From Verrucomicrobiota bacterium (lineage in GTDB: Bacteria > Verrucomicrobiota > Verrucomicrobiia > Opitutales > Opitutaceae), in contig JACTNC010000011.1 of the NCBI GenBank assembly GCA_014584295.1, positions 1 to 64,000 on the forward strand: a stretch of DNA of 64,000 nucleotides, read 5' to 3'. Made by a program: the position numbers and the translations under genes. Position 1 is the stretch's first letter; the number at the start of each line of letters is the position of its first letter. The notes beneath the pieces were generated by a model. It had not been told where the DNA came from and did not search any database. It saw nothing but the letters and a program-made list of their open reading frames with translations. Positions 52,626 to 62,582 of the stretch are shown here, piece after piece.

Positions 52626-55304
52626 ATGAAAATGAATCTGTCCCGCATATGCGCGCCTTTGAGGCACGCCTGTTCAACGAGTGTCATCCTCGGTTTCTCC
52701 GGTCTCCTGACCGTACATGCACAAACTGCAGCAACATCGACCCCCACCGACAGCGACGATGCGGGGCAGGTTATTCAACTGTCAAAGTTCACGGTTACCA
52801 GCGAGCGCGATACGGGGTATGAGTCCATGCAAACAACCTCCGGAATGCGCACCGTTCAGGAACTCAAGAATGTGGCGAATTCCATCTCGGTTGTGAACAA
52901 TCAGATGATCCAGGACATTGGTGCCCTGACCATCGAGGACATGACGCGCTGGACGGTCACCGGAGAGGTGAATCCGGACCCTCAGGTCGCCGGCGGAACC
53001 TCGCGTCTCATTTTTCGGGGAATCCAGAACAATTACTCCATCCGCAATGGCTGGATCTGGTACTCGCCCATCGATTCTTACAGCACGGAGCGCGTTGAGT
53101 TGCTTCGCGGCCCGAATGCGTTTCTCTACGGCGAGGCCGACCTGGGAGGGGCCCAGAATCAAATTACCAAGCGGGGACTTTTTACCCGAAACATTACCCG
53201 GACCAGGTTCTTTGTTGGCAGCAATGACCTGCGTCGTGCGGAACTGGACCTGAATCGCCGATTCAACGACCAGGTCGCTGTGCGCGTTGCGGCCGTGCAA
53301 TCCAACAATGAAACCTGGTGGGATCATGGACGGCGTGATTTTCGCGGTATCTATGGAGCCGTCACTTACAGGCCGTTTCGCAAGACGACGATCAGCGTCA
53401 TGACCGAAATGGCAAAGAACACGGAAGTCAGATCGCAGGGCCTTTTTGCCGACGCCTTCACGTACACGACCACGTCGACCTACAACAATGCCAACGGGGT
53501 GGTATATCTCCCGATCAATGGAGGTAGCTACCGACTGAACGGTCGCGTCCGCAGCCAGGGACCGAATGTCTCCATCGCGAACACGCAGATCGTTCCGCGG
53601 GAATACCAATTCAATGGTCCGCGAGCCTCGAACGGGACGGATCAGAAGTCGCTTGTGCTCGAGATCGAACAGCAGATTGGAGAAAACTGGAATTTGTTGC
53701 TCTCGGCGAACTACTATTCGAGCGACAATGAAATCTGGAACGCCTCGACGCGCAGCATTACGAGGGATCTCAATCCTCTTCTCCCGACCGGGGCTACCAA
53801 CCCTTATTACAACGAACTCTACACGGAGTATCAACGCACCTATCAGGAGAGCGGCAACATTGTGCGCGATATCCGTCTCTCGTCCGTCTATGATCTCGAC
53901 CTAGGCTGGATGCGGCAGCAGATAGCGCTCAACATCCAGCAACACCAGGACAATCCCGGCCAGAAGCGCCCCAAGATGGCGGAATTCGTTTCGCCCGGCA
54001 GTGCGGCGTTTGTCGGCACAATCAATTCGGCTGCCACGCAGGCGGGGTTGAACGCAAATCGCACGGTTTTTGCCAACAACAAGTTCATTCGCCGGTATTA
54101 CCTGAAGGATGGCGACGGTGCTCAGTTGACGGGATCACTCGGACCGGTCCCAGGACTGTCGGAATACATGCCCGACCTTGGATCCGGAGTTCAGGGAGCC
54201 GTTGGTGCAACGGGAGCGATGATCGACCGCCGGTTCTACACGCCCTCTATCGGCATCGGTGCCGCAGGCACGTACTTCAATGGACACTTGTACACGCTGC
54301 TCGGGTATCGACGCGATGAATTCAAGATGAAGACCGTGTCCGGAGTACCGCGGCCACTCGCGAACACCTGGATTGTCGATACGGCTCCCACTATTTCGGA
54401 TCCACAGTACGTAAATTACAAGTTCAACGGATCGAACTATGGGGCGGTTTATCGCGTCAATGACATGCTCGCGTTTACCTTCAATCGCGCGCAGTCATTC
54501 CGGCTTTCGCTCGGCGATGGGCGGGATGGATATCGGGTCGGCACGAAGCAGGGCATTCCGTACGGAGAAGGCACTGACATGGGCATCCGCCTGACCTTGC
54601 TTGGCGGGAAAGTCGAATTCAACAGCACGTATTACAGCAACTACCAACCCAATGCCCGGATCACCCCGCTGGGTTCCGCACAGCAAAACGTGAGGAACGA
54701 ACTGGCTGCGATCTTTCCGGACACCTTCGATGTCAATGGTGGCGACATTGAAAAGGTGACGACCTCGGGTGTTGAAATCGAGCTTGTGGCGAATCTCACG
54801 CGCAACTGGCGTTTGATGGCGAACATGGCGACCAACAAGGTGGAAACACGTGATCGGCTTCCCCAACTCCACGCGTTCCAGCAGGAGGCAAAGAGCCAGA
54901 ACAAGGCGACGCCATTGCTGGATGCCTTCCTGCCAACAATGCCGGACGGTGTTCCTAATGCGGGGTATACGAAGGATCGCTTCAACCTCTTTACACGGTA
55001 TGATGTCAAACAGGGAGCCCTGAAGGGATTCTATTTTGGCGGAGGCGTAAACTGGCGCAGCGAGACCTTCCGCGGAAATGCGGATCTGGATCGTGATGGC
55101 ACTGCCGAGAAACTCTGGTCTCCCTCCTACGCACTGGTCAGCCTCCTTGCCGGCTATCAAACGAAGATCTACGAGCGGCGCGTCACTTTCGCGCTCAATG
55201 TGGACAATGTTTTCGACAAGGATTACTTTCGTTCGGGTGCCGCGGCTTCCGGCATGTGGGGAAATCCGCGTGAATTCAAACTCTCCGCCACGATTGATTT
55301 CTGA
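52626..55304 (+). CDS. TonB-dependent outer-membrane receptor
   Basis: 892 residues. Signal peptide, TonB-box-like start VIQLSKFTVTSERDTGYES, plug domain (GMRTVQELKNVANSISVVNN ... RLIFRGIQNNYS ... VELLRGPNAFLYGEADLGG), then a 22-strand-type barrel ending REFKLSATIDF with the terminal Phe of outer-membrane proteins. This is the expanded SusD-less receptor family of Opitutaceae. The ligand is unknown; carbohydrate or siderophore are both possible. The upstream LacI gene suggests a sugar-derived ligand. Confidence 0.92.
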   Translation: MKMNLSRICAPLRHACSTSVILGFSGLLTVHAQTAATSTPTDSDDAGQVIQLSKFTVTSERDTGYESMQTTSGMRTVQELKNVANSISVVNNQMIQDIGALTIEDMTRWTVTGEVNPDPQVAGGTSRLIFRGIQNNYSIRNGWIWYSPIDSYSTERVELLRGPNAFLYGEADLGGAQNQITKRGLFTRNITRTRFFVGSNDLRRAELDLNRRFNDQVAVRVAAVQSNNETWWDHGRRDFRGIYGAVTYRPFRKTTISVMTEMAKNTEVRSQGLFADAFTYTTTSTYNNANGVVYLPINGGSYRLNGRVRSQGPNVSIANTQIVPREYQFNGPRASNGTDQKSLVLEIEQQIGENWNLLLSANYYSSDNEIWNASTRSITRDLNPLLPTGATNPYYNELYTEYQRTYQESGNIVRDIRLSSVYDLDLGWMRQQIALNIQQHQDNPGQKRPKMAEFVSPGSAAFVGTINSAATQAGLNANRTVFANNKFIRRYYLKDGDGAQLTGSLGPVPGLSEYMPDLGSGVQGAVGATGAMIDRRFYTPSIGIGAAGTYFNGHLYTLLGYRRDEFKMKTVSGVPRPLANTWIVDTAPTISDPQYVNYKFNGSNYGAVYRVNDMLAFTFNRAQSFRLSLGDGRDGYRVGTKQGIPYGEGTDMGIRLTLLGGKVEFNSTYYSNYQPNARITPLGSAQQNVRNELAAIFPDTFDVNGGDIEKVTTSGVEIELVANLTRNWRLMANMATNKVETRDRLPQLHAFQQEAKSQNKATPLLDAFLPTMPDGVPNAGYTKDRFNLFTRYDVKQGALKGFYFGGGVNWRSETFRGNADLDRDGTAEKLWSPSYALVSLLAGYQTKIYERRVTFALNVDNVFDKDYFRSGAAASGMWGNPREFKLSATIDF

Positions 55305-55322
55305 GGTGGCTTGAGAATTCCA

Positions 55323-55369
55323 TTGCGGGCAGGGTTTGGGGCGATCCCAGCCTTTGCCCGCAACTTGTT
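55323..55369 (+). terminator. Terminator after the TonB receptor
   Basis: TTGCGGGCA and TGCCCGCAA form a perfect 9-bp outer stem (55323-55331 with 55355-55363); an inner TGGG/CCCA pair extends it. CTTGTTT follows, a weak U-tract. Confidence 0.6.
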
Positions 55370-55455
55370 TCCTGAGGTCGCGTTGGAGCCAGTATCCCGT
55401 CTTCCTTCGATGGCTGATATGGAAATGCCTTGTAGCGCGGCCCTCTCCTGCGCAA

Positions 55456-56205
55456 CTACGGTCCGGACAGGATCACGTCGGCATCAGTGGATGCTCCGTT
55501 CTCTAAAGTGCGCCTGATGGCGAAGCGGGCGGATTCCCCGAGTGGCGTGGAATGGACAAAGAAGATGCGCCGGATTCCTGTTGATGAATCAAGCGAGAGC
55601 GCACCCGCGTCCTGCCAAGGTGCGTCAGGCGCATCAGCTATGCCAAGTCGGTATTCGTGGCCAGGAGTGGCCGATGGCAAGTGTTCAACGAGTACGAGCC
55701 CCGAGTTAGTCCGCGTATCCCAGACAACAAGCGCCATCCCTGGCATTTCGATACCGCGTGGGGGCAGGAGCCGCAGCATGCGGAGGTCATTGAGTCCCTG
55801 CCTTCCCGGAATTGGCTCCCCAACTGCCGAGGAGGTCTTCAAGGTCTCCTCCAGCTTTCTAATATCCTCAGCCAGGTGCGCGGAAATCAGCCGTTCGGCC
55901 TCAAGTTCATTCCTGAGCATGCGGGATGAGGCATGCTCGAGCTCCGAGGAGGCTCGCAAGGCATTGAGTTCATGTCCGCAACTCCACAACTTGATTGCGA
56001 GCCATGCCGAGAGCATGGTGAACACGGCAGCCGTGGCCCATGCGAAGGGGGAGGGCACAACGAGCATGGGACTCTCCTTGGCCCGCCTGGATGGGCGGAG
56101 CTCGATTCCGGATTCACGTTCTCCGGAGGGAATGGGTGGCGGAGGGGTTTCGCCCATGAGTGCTTGCGAAGGTTTCGCCCATGAGGGTGGATTTGGCAAG
56201 CGCAT
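55456..56205 (-). CDS. RskA-like (anti-sigma-K C-terminal domain) membrane protein
   Basis: 249 residues. A cytoplasmic Pro-rich N-terminus of about 50 residues, one membrane helix (SPFAWATAAVFTMLSAWLAI), a coiled coil (ALRASSELEHASSRMLRNEL ... EAERLISAHLAEDIRKLEET) and an extracytoplasmic beta domain with GMALVVWDTRTNSGLVLVEH ... LPSATPGHEYRLGI, the pattern of the RskA C-terminal domain. Typical RskA proteins have an N-terminal zinc anti-sigma domain; I see no HxxxCxxC motif here, and no sigma factor gene adjoins. So it may be a degenerate or differently used sensor. A start at ATG 56157 would shorten the N-terminus by 16 residues. Confidence 0.65.
   Translation of the reverse strand: MRLPNPPSWAKPSQALMGETPPPPIPSGERESGIELRPSRRAKESPMLVVPSPFAWATAAVFTMLSAWLAIKLWSCGHELNALRASSELEHASSRMLRNELEAERLISAHLAEDIRKLEETLKTSSAVGEPIPGRQGLNDLRMLRLLPPRGIEMPGMALVVWDTRTNSGLVLVEHLPSATPGHEYRLGIADAPDAPWQDAGALSLDSSTGIRRIFFVHSTPLGESARFAIRRTLENGASTDADVILSGP
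56146..56185. repeat. 15-bp direct repeat over the RskA-like N-terminus
   Basis: GGTTTCGCCCATGAG occurs twice at a 25-base period (56146-56160 and 56171-56185). Because the period is not a multiple of three, the two copies are read in different frames of the minus-strand gene, and only the first supplies an in-frame ATG (56157). It looks like a recent small duplication. Confidence 0.6.
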
Positions 56206-56278
56206 GCCGCAGGCGGATTGGATCGCAGGACATGTCTTTCAACTGGCTTCGGATTTCCGATGTCGCTAATGGTCACGC

Positions 56279-58243
56279 ATGTCCATCCACCGTCTCTTCG
56301 GTATTCTTTTGGGCGCTCTCGCACTGTCGGAATTTGCCGTCGCGGAGCGTGTCCGCAATGGCAGCCTTGTCACGGAGAATGTGCCCGAGGCGTCGCCTGA
56401 AATGATCGAACGACTGCGTCAGTATCAGAATACGCGCTCCGCCCATCTGCAATCGTGGCAACCCTCAGGGCAGGGCATGCTGATCGCAACCCGCTTTGGA
56501 AACACGACGCAGATTCATGCCTTGGCTAGCCCCGGGGGAGCCCGCCGGCAGCTTACGTTTTTCGACGAACCCGTTGCGAGCGCCTCCTATTCTCCCAATC
56601 CCGAGTACCGTGGATTCCTGTTTCGCCGCGATGTCGGTGGCGGGGAGTTTTACCAGTATTTCTGGTTCGATCTCGCTACGGGAACAAGCCGCCTGCTGAC
56701 AGACGGGAAGTCGCGCAATGGTGGAGCCACGTGGTCGAATGCCGGCGATGTGTTTGCGTACGTCAGCACGCGCAGAAATGGGAGGGATACCGACTTGTAT
56801 CTGGCATCAATGACTGCACCGGAAAGGCCGCGCATGGTGGTTGAACTGAAAGGTGCCTGGGGACCGGTTGATTGGTCGCCGGATGATCGCAGTCTGCTCC
56901 TCTATCGAGGGGTTTCCGCCAATGAATCCTATCTGTATTCATTGGACATGGCGGATCCGAAACCGGTGATGCTGAATCCGCAGCCGGACGGGGCGACACC
57001 CATCGCCTATTCAGGAGCAGTGTGGTCGGCAGATCAGAAACGCGTGTTCCTGATTTCGGATCAAGACTCCGAATTTGCGCACCTGCGGGTGCTCAACTTG
57101 GCGACCGGACGACAAACACTTCTGACGGGGGACATCCCCTGGGATGTGGAGCGGTTGACCGCATCGCGTGATCGTCGCAAATTGGCGTTTACGGTAAACG
57201 ACAATGGCCGCTCGTCGCTTTACCTGTACGACACGGATACCGGCAGGCGAACGGCGGTAAGTTCATTGCCACTTGGAGGGATTGCCGGACTGGAGTTTTC
57301 TCCGGATGGTCAGCGCCTGGGCTTTTCGCTGACGACGGCACAAGGGCCTGGGGATGTGTATGTCCTGGCGCTCGATTCCATGAAGCTTGAGAGATGGACA
57401 GAAAGCGAAGTAGGGGGGCTGGATGTGTCACGGTTCGTGGCGCCGACGCTGATTGCTTATCCGACATTCGATGAAATTGAAGCGGGAAAGAGACGCCAGA
57501 TCCCTGCCATTTACTATTGCCCGGTCGGGGCGCGGGAGAAGGGCAAGGTGCCGGTCGTCATCAATATTCATGGCGGACCGGAGTCACAATCGACCGTTGG
57601 CTTTTCCCCATCGACACAGTTCATGGTCAACGAACTGGGCATTGCGGTCATTTATCCCAATGTCCGCGGTTCATCGGGATACGGAAAGAGCTACCTAAAA
57701 CTCGACAATGGGATGAAGCGCGAGGATTCGGTAAAGGATATCGGAGCCCTGCTGGATTGGATAGCAGCCCAGCCTGAATTCGACGCAGGGCGTGTCATTG
57801 TCATGGGGGGCAGCTATGGGGGGTACATGACACTTGCGGCTATGACGCATTATAACGACCGACTCGCGGGAGGCATCGATATTGTCGGTATCAGTAATTT
57901 TGTTACCTTCCTGACCAACACGCAGGACTATCGTCGCGACCTGCGGCGTGTTGAATACGGTGATGAGCGTGATCCGGCAATGCGCGCCTTCCTTGAGCGC
58001 ATTTCACCGCTGACCCACGTTGGGAAGATTGCGAAGCCGATGCTGATCGCCCAAGGCTACAACGACCCGAGGGTACCCGTCACCGAAGCGGAACAGATCG
58101 TTAAGGCGCTCAAGGAGAATGGCGGCCAGCCATGGTACATGCTTGCGATGGACGAAGGCCACGGCTTCGCAAAAAAGGAGAATGCGAATGCCCTCCAGAT
58201 TGCGACAATGACCTTCATTGAAACCCAGTTCTTCCGACGCTGA
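56279..58243 (+). CDS. S9-family serine peptidase (prolyl oligopeptidase/acylaminoacyl peptidase type), exported
   Basis: 654 residues. Signal peptide (MSIHRLFGILLGALALSEFA), an N-terminal beta-propeller of WD/PD40-like blades (about 40-390: SYSPNPEYRGFLFRRD, WSPDDRSLLLYRG, FSPDGQRLGFSLT) and a C-terminal alpha/beta-hydrolase. The triad is readable: Ser512 in GGSYGGYM, Asp596 in GYNDPRVP, His628 in DEGHGF; the oxyanion region is INIHGGPESQS. It would degrade peptides in the periplasm. It stands alone; convergent with metH. Confidence 0.93.
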   Translation: MSIHRLFGILLGALALSEFAVAERVRNGSLVTENVPEASPEMIERLRQYQNTRSAHLQSWQPSGQGMLIATRFGNTTQIHALASPGGARRQLTFFDEPVASASYSPNPEYRGFLFRRDVGGGEFYQYFWFDLATGTSRLLTDGKSRNGGATWSNAGDVFAYVSTRRNGRDTDLYLASMTAPERPRMVVELKGAWGPVDWSPDDRSLLLYRGVSANESYLYSLDMADPKPVMLNPQPDGATPIAYSGAVWSADQKRVFLISDQDSEFAHLRVLNLATGRQTLLTGDIPWDVERLTASRDRRKLAFTVNDNGRSSLYLYDTDTGRRTAVSSLPLGGIAGLEFSPDGQRLGFSLTTAQGPGDVYVLALDSMKLERWTESEVGGLDVSRFVAPTLIAYPTFDEIEAGKRRQIPAIYYCPVGAREKGKVPVVINIHGGPESQSTVGFSPSTQFMVNELGIAVIYPNVRGSSGYGKSYLKLDNGMKREDSVKDIGALLDWIAAQPEFDAGRVIVMGGSYGGYMTLAAMTHYNDRLAGGIDIVGISNFVTFLTNTQDYRRDLRRVEYGDERDPAMRAFLERISPLTHVGKIAKPMLIAQGYNDPRVPVTEAEQIVKALKENGGQPWYMLAMDEGHGFAKKENANALQIATMTFIETQFFRR

Positions 58244-58341
58244 GTAAAGCGGCTCCCGCACCGCCAAACATGCGTCCATGCGATGGCCCGTGAGAAAACA
58301 CCCGCATTGAGTGGGCGGAATCGTTGACGACAAAGCTCTGC

Positions 58342-61023
58342 TCAGGACGTTTCGTAGTCGAGGTACGGACCCAGCCAGTGCTCGGCCTCGGCGAGAGTCT
58401 GCCCCTTCCGCCTGGAATAGTCCATTACCTGGTCGCGTCCCAGCTTGCCCACGCCGAAGTATTTGGAATCGGGGTGATTGAAATACCAGCCGCTGACACT
58501 GCTGGCCGGTTGCATGGCGCAGCTCTCAGTCAGAATGATGCCGGCTGCGGCGGTCGCATTGAGGAGTTTAAACAGTCCGGGCTTTTCGGTGTGGTCGGGG
58601 CAGGCGGGATAGCCTGGGGCGGGTCGGATTCCGCGGTAGCGTTCGCGGATGAGATCGTCGTAGCTCAGGTTCTCCGTCTTGCCGTAGCCACAGGATTCCC
58701 TCGCGCGCTTGTGGAACATCTCCGCCATCGCCTCTGCAAGGCGGTCGCCGAGTGCCTGCGACAGGATGGCCGAGTAGTCGTCATTGCGCGCGCGAAACCC
58801 GGCAGCGAGTTCGGCCACGCCGTGGCCTGCAGTGACGGCGAATCCGCCGCAGTAGTCGGTCCGCCCGCTGTCCCTTGGCGCAATGTAGTCGGCCAGGCAG
58901 TGATTGAACTGGTCGGCCGGCTTTTCGAGTTGCTGGCGGAGCTGATGGAAGGTTGCCACGACCTGCTGTCGGGACTCATCGGCGTAGATTTCGATATCGT
59001 CGTCGATCGCATTGCACGGCCAGAAACCGATCACCGCATTGGCGGTGAAAAGCTTCTCCTTCACAATCCGGCCGAGCAGGGACTGTGCGTCGTTGAAAAG
59101 GCGTTTGGCTTCAGAGCCCACGGCCGGATCGTCGAAGATACGGGGGTAACGGCCATGAATCTCCCATGCACTGAAGAACGGGCTCCAATCGATGAATGGA
59201 AGGATTTTCTCGAGCGGCACATCGTGAAAGACGCGCGTTCCCAGGAATTCGGGTCTTGGGATGTCAATCGTCTTCCAGTCGTATCTTGGGCGACGTGAGC
59301 GCGCGATCTCGAGTGACAGCAGGGGCTTTCGAGCGCGTCGGGCTGCAAAGTCTTCCCGTTGTTTCTGCTGCTTGGTGCGCACCTCGTCCATGAATGCGGG
59401 CTTGCGTTCAGGGGAGAGGAGCGCGCTGACGACGTTGACCACACGAGAAGCATCGAGCACATGAACCACGCCGGGGGGGTACTCTGGGGCAATTTTAACG
59501 GCAGTGTGCGCGGGGCTCGTCGTTGCACCACCGATCAGCAGTGGAATGTCGAACTTTTCACGGTGGAGCTCTTTGGCAACGTGCACCATTTCGTCGAGCG
59601 ATGGTGTGATCAACCCTGAGACGCCGATTGCGTCCGCATGGATCTCGCGCGCCTTCGCGATGATCCTGTCGCTGGGCACCATCACACCGAGGTCAACGAC
59701 CTCGTAGTTGTTGCACGCGAGCACGACGCCGACGATGTTCTTGCCGATGTCATGGACGTCGCCCTTCACCGTTGCGATGAGGATCCGTCCCTGTGACCGG
59801 GTGGTTTCCCCGCGGGCGGCTGCCGCCTGCTTCTCCGCTTCCATGAAGGGAGTGAGGTAGGCGACGGACTTCTTCATCACCCGGGCGGATTTGACGACCT
59901 GGGGAAGAAACATTTTACCCGCACCGAAGAGATCTCCGACGACGCGCATGCCGTCCATAAGCGGGCCTTCGATGATATCAAGCGGCCTCGCGTAGCGGGA
60001 ACGGCACTCCTCGGTATCCTCCTCGACAAACGCGTCGATGCCTTTCACCAGAGCATGCTTCAGTCGCTCCTCCACCGGGGCATTTCGCCATGAGAGTTCG
60101 TCCCTTGCCTCCGATTTCGGACCATTTCCCTGGCTCGCCTTCAATTCATCGGCAAAGCGGACAAGCCTCTCGGTCGCATCCGCCCGGCGATTGAAAAGCA
60201 CATCGTCCACCCGTTCCCGGAGTTCGACTTCGATCTCATCATAGACTCCGAGCATGCCGGCGTTGACGATCGCCATGTCCAACCCCTGGCGGATGGCATG
60301 GTAGAGAAATGCCGTGTGCATCGCCTCACGCACCGGATTGTTCCCGCGGAAGGAGAAGGACACATTGGAAACGCCACCTGAAACCTTGGCGTGGGGCAGG
60401 GTTTCCTTGATGATCCGGGTGGCTTCGAAGAAATCGAAGGCGTAGTTGGCGTGTTCCTCAATGCCGGTTGCGACGGTGAGGATATTGGGGTCGAAAACGA
60501 TATCTTCCGGCGGGAATCCGACCCGATCCACGAGGAGACGATAGGCCCGTGTACAGATGCGTACCTTGTCGCTGCAGGTCGCAGCCTGCCCCTGCTCGTC
60601 GAAGGCCATCACTACGGCGGCTGCGCCGTAACGCATCAGCAATCGGGCGCGACGCAGGAACTCGGCTTCGCCATCCTTCAGTGATATCGAGTTGACGATG
60701 CCTTTCCCTTGAAGGCATTGCAGGCCAGCCTCCAGCACCGTCCATTTGGACGAATCGAGCATTACGGGGATGCGTGCGATGTCGGGTTCGGAGGCGATGA
60801 GGTTGAGAAACTTCACCATCGTTGCCTCGCCGTCGATCAGCGCCTCATCCACATTGATGTCGAGGATGTTGGCGCCGCTATCGACCTGCTGGCGGGCGAT
60901 TTCCACGGCGGCAGACCAGTCGCCCGACTTGATCGCCTTGGCGAACTTGGGAGAGCCCGTCAGGTTGGTGCGTTCGCCGATGACGAGGAAGCCGGAAGCG
61001 TTGCGTGAGGGTGAAGTCGACAC
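58342..61023 (-). CDS. metH: Cobalamin-dependent methionine synthase, folate/B12/activation modules
   Basis: 893 residues covering the MetH part after the homocysteine domain. Pterin-binding domain ([20 protein letters not shown] ... [15 protein letters not shown] ... [18 protein letters not shown]), helical cap, B12-binding Rossmann domain with [12 protein letters not shown] (His424 as lower cobalt ligand) and the AdoMet-dependent reactivation domain near the end ([29 protein letters not shown]). It moves methyl from 5-methyl-THF to cobalamin and on to homocysteine held by the partner protein. GTG start, 14 bp after the partner gene's stop. In E. coli this is one 1227-residue polypeptide; here it is a separate gene. 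Confidence 0.95.
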   Translation of the reverse strand: MSTSPSRNASGFLVIGERTNLTGSPKFAKAIKSGDWSAAVEIARQQVDSGANILDINVDEALIDGEATMVKFLNLIASEPDIARIPVMLDSSKWTVLEAGLQCLQGKGIVNSISLKDGEAEFLRRARLLMRYGAAAVVMAFDEQGQAATCSDKVRICTRAYRLLVDRVGFPPEDIVFDPNILTVATGIEEHANYAFDFFEATRIIKETLPHAKVSGGVSNVSFSFRGNNPVREAMHTAFLYHAIRQGLDMAIVNAGMLGVYDEIEVELRERVDDVLFNRRADATERLVRFADELKASQGNGPKSEARDELSWRNAPVEERLKHALVKGIDAFVEEDTEECRSRYARPLDIIEGPLMDGMRVVGDLFGAGKMFLPQVVKSARVMKKSVAYLTPFMEAEKQAAAARGETTRSQGRILIATVKGDVHDIGKNIVGVVLACNNYEVVDLGVMVPSDRIIAKAREIHADAIGVSGLITPSLDEMVHVAKELHREKFDIPLLIGGATTSPAHTAVKIAPEYPPGVVHVLDASRVVNVVSALLSPERKPAFMDEVRTKQQKQREDFAARRARKPLLSLEIARSRRPRYDWKTIDIPRPEFLGTRVFHDVPLEKILPFIDWSPFFSAWEIHGRYPRIFDDPAVGSEAKRLFNDAQSLLGRIVKEKLFTANAVIGFWPCNAIDDDIEIYADESRQQVVATFHQLRQQLEKPADQFNHCLADYIAPRDSGRTDYCGGFAVTAGHGVAELAAGFRARNDDYSAILSQALGDRLAEAMAEMFHKRARESCGYGKTENLSYDDLIRERYRGIRPAPGYPACPDHTEKPGLFKLLNATAAAGIILTESCAMQPASSVSGWYFNHPDSKYFGVGKLGRDQVMDYSRRKGQTLAEAEHWLGPYLDYETS

Positions 61024-61037
61024 GGTGTGGCTTCGAA

Positions 61038-62114
61038 TCAGGAAACGCTGAGCGGCTCGAGCCCGCTCAGGCGCATGGACGTTTCCGTGGAGGGCAGTCT
61101 TCGCGTCGGCAGGCCCCTGACTGCGGCTGCGATTGCCGCGATGTGATCAGGGGTCGATCCGCAGCAGCCGCCGACGAGGTTGACGAGGCCCGAGGCTGCG
61201 AAATCGCGCATGATCTTGGCCATGTCCTCCGGTGTTTCGTCGTAGCCGCCGAATGCATTCGGAAGGCCGGCATTCGGGTAGCAGGAAACGTAGCAGGTGG
61301 CGATGCGTGAAAGTTCCTCGATATAGGGTCGCATCGCGCGGCCGCCGAGGGCGCAGTTGATGCCGACGGAAAAGGGTTTTGCGTGCCGGATGCTATTGTA
61401 GAAAGCCTCGGTCGTCTGGCCGGAGAGCGTGCGACCGGAGGCATCGGTGATCGTGACGCTGATCATCACGGGCAGGCGTCCGCCGACCTCCTCGAAGACG
61501 CCCTCGATTGCGAAAAGCGCCGCCTTGGAGTTGAGCGTGTCGAAAATCGTTTCGACGAGAAGGACATCCACGCCGGCGCTCACCAGCGCACGGACCTGCT
61601 CGGTGTAGGCGGCGACGACCTGGCTCCAGGTCACCGCGCGATAATCGGGGCGGTTGACGTCGGGTGACATCGACAACGTGCGATTCAGCGGACCGATGGC
61701 GCCCGCGACAAAACACCGGCGGCCGGGGCTTTCGCTTTCGACCTCTGAAGCTGCGCGCCGCGCGCAGGCCACTGCCGCGAGATTGATATCGGTCACCTTG
61801 GACTCGAGATGGTAGTCAGCCTGTCCGATCGCGGTGGCGCTGAAGGTGTTGGTTTCGACGAGGTCCGCTCCCGCCTGGAAATAGCGGTGATGAATTTCCT
61901 CGATGATATCGGGGCGGGTGATCGAGAGCAGGTCGTTGTTGCCCTTGAGATCGTGTCCATGGGCCGCGAGGTCCTTGTTGCGAAAGTCCTTCTCGGTCAG
62001 ATTGAACGCCTGGATGAGGGAGCCCATCGCCCCATCGAGGATCACAATTCTTTCTGCAATGAGCGCGCGGAAAGCGGCGTCGCGTTCAGGATAGAGCGGT
62101 AGAAGCGAGGCCAT
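61038..62114 (-). CDS. metH: Homocysteine S-methyltransferase module of split methionine synthase
   Basis: 358 residues equal to the N-terminal (beta/alpha)8 homocysteine-binding domain of Met[20 protein letters not shown] opens the barrel; [20 protein letters not shown] follows; the zinc ligands are Cys254 in GINCALGG and Cys317/Cys318 in [11 protein letters not shown], each offset by seven from E. coli MetH. A normal stop codon and 14-bp spacer, not a frameshift within a conserved segment, separate it from the B12 module, and the cut falls at the natural inter-domain linker. First gene of the two-gene unit, divergent from the BtuB-like receptor. Confidence 0.94.
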   Translation of the reverse strand: MASLLPLYPERDAAFRALIAERIVILDGAMGSLIQAFNLTEKDFRNKDLAAHGHDLKGNNDLLSITRPDIIEEIHHRYFQAGADLVETNTFSATAIGQADYHLESKVTDINLAAVACARRAASEVESESPGRRCFVAGAIGPLNRTLSMSPDVNRPDYRAVTWSQVVAAYTEQVRALVSAGVDVLLVETIFDTLNSKAALFAIEGVFEEVGGRLPVMISVTITDASGRTLSGQTTEAFYNSIRHAKPFSVGINCALGGRAMRPYIEELSRIATCYVSCYPNAGLPNAFGGYDETPEDMAKIMRDFAASGLVNLVGGCCGSTPDHIAAIAAAVRGLPTRRLPSTETSMRLSGLEPLSVS

Positions 62115-62165
62115 TTCGAAAGGTAAGAATCACGATGAATGATCATCTCCGAGGAGGCAAGACTT

Positions 62166-62195
62166 CATATCAATATATTCGGATGCGTTGATATG
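62166..62195. promoter_or_regulatory. Inverted repeat upstream of metH
   Basis: CATATCAA and TTGATATG form a perfect 8-bp inverted repeat around 14 bases, 52 bp upstream of the metH start, in an AT-rich patch. It may be an operator for a methionine regulator or a leader hairpin. It precedes the riboswitch on the other strand and is not part of it. Confidence 0.4.
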
Positions 62196-62234
62196 AAAAT
62201 TTTCTTGCATGGTAAACGAGAATCTCCATGCCTC

Positions 62235-62455
62235 TGGCCCGTTTTTGTTCTTTGCATCGCTGGAGATCAGGGGAAGGCCGTGAGAATCGGCCACAGTTGC
62301 GCTGCGGTATCGCATCACAAACCTCCACCACGCCGTAAAACCGCGTGGGCAAAGCCAATCGGCACGGGCCGATGAAGGCGGAGGCGAGGCGCCGGCGGTT
62401 GCGGATCATGCAATCGCGGGCACAAATGCGGAGTCCGAACATCCTGCCTCTTGCG
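62235..62455 (+). ncRNA. Cobalamin riboswitch upstream of BtuB-like receptor
   Basis: The conserved core elements occur in the right order. GGGGAA (62270-62275) is followed by the hairpin GGCC-GTGAGAATC-GGCC. CACAGTTGCGCTGCGGTA (62292-62309) is close to the E. coli btuB segment GACGCGCAGCGGTAA. A CCACGC/GCGTGG arm and GCCA-stem-GAAGGC (62354-62379) follow. The 3' conserved AGTCCGAACATCCTGCC (62432-62448) is close to E. coli AGCCCGAAGACCTGCC. The exact ends are approximate. About 130 bases remain before the receptor start, enough for an expression platform acting on translation or termination when adenosylcobalamin binds. Confidence 0.85.
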
Positions 62456-62582
62456 CTCACGCAGCCGGTGCGAAAATGCGCGGATCGGCTGTGACTCCTT
62501 CATCGCATCAATGAAGCGTGAGAGTTCGAGGAGATCCGTTTCAGCCGGAGGCCTCTGCTCTTGCCATAGAAAGCAGTCCTCC

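Noticed and set aside
52626..55304. TonB receptor as a SusC with partner SusD
   Set aside because: No SusD-like lipoprotein gene lies on either side and the N-terminus lacks the SusC carboxypeptidase-like domain.
62115..62220. SAM- or SAH-type riboswitch upstream of metH
   Set aside because: Read on the minus strand, the leader shows only one simple inverted repeat and none of the conserved SAM/SAH core sequences.
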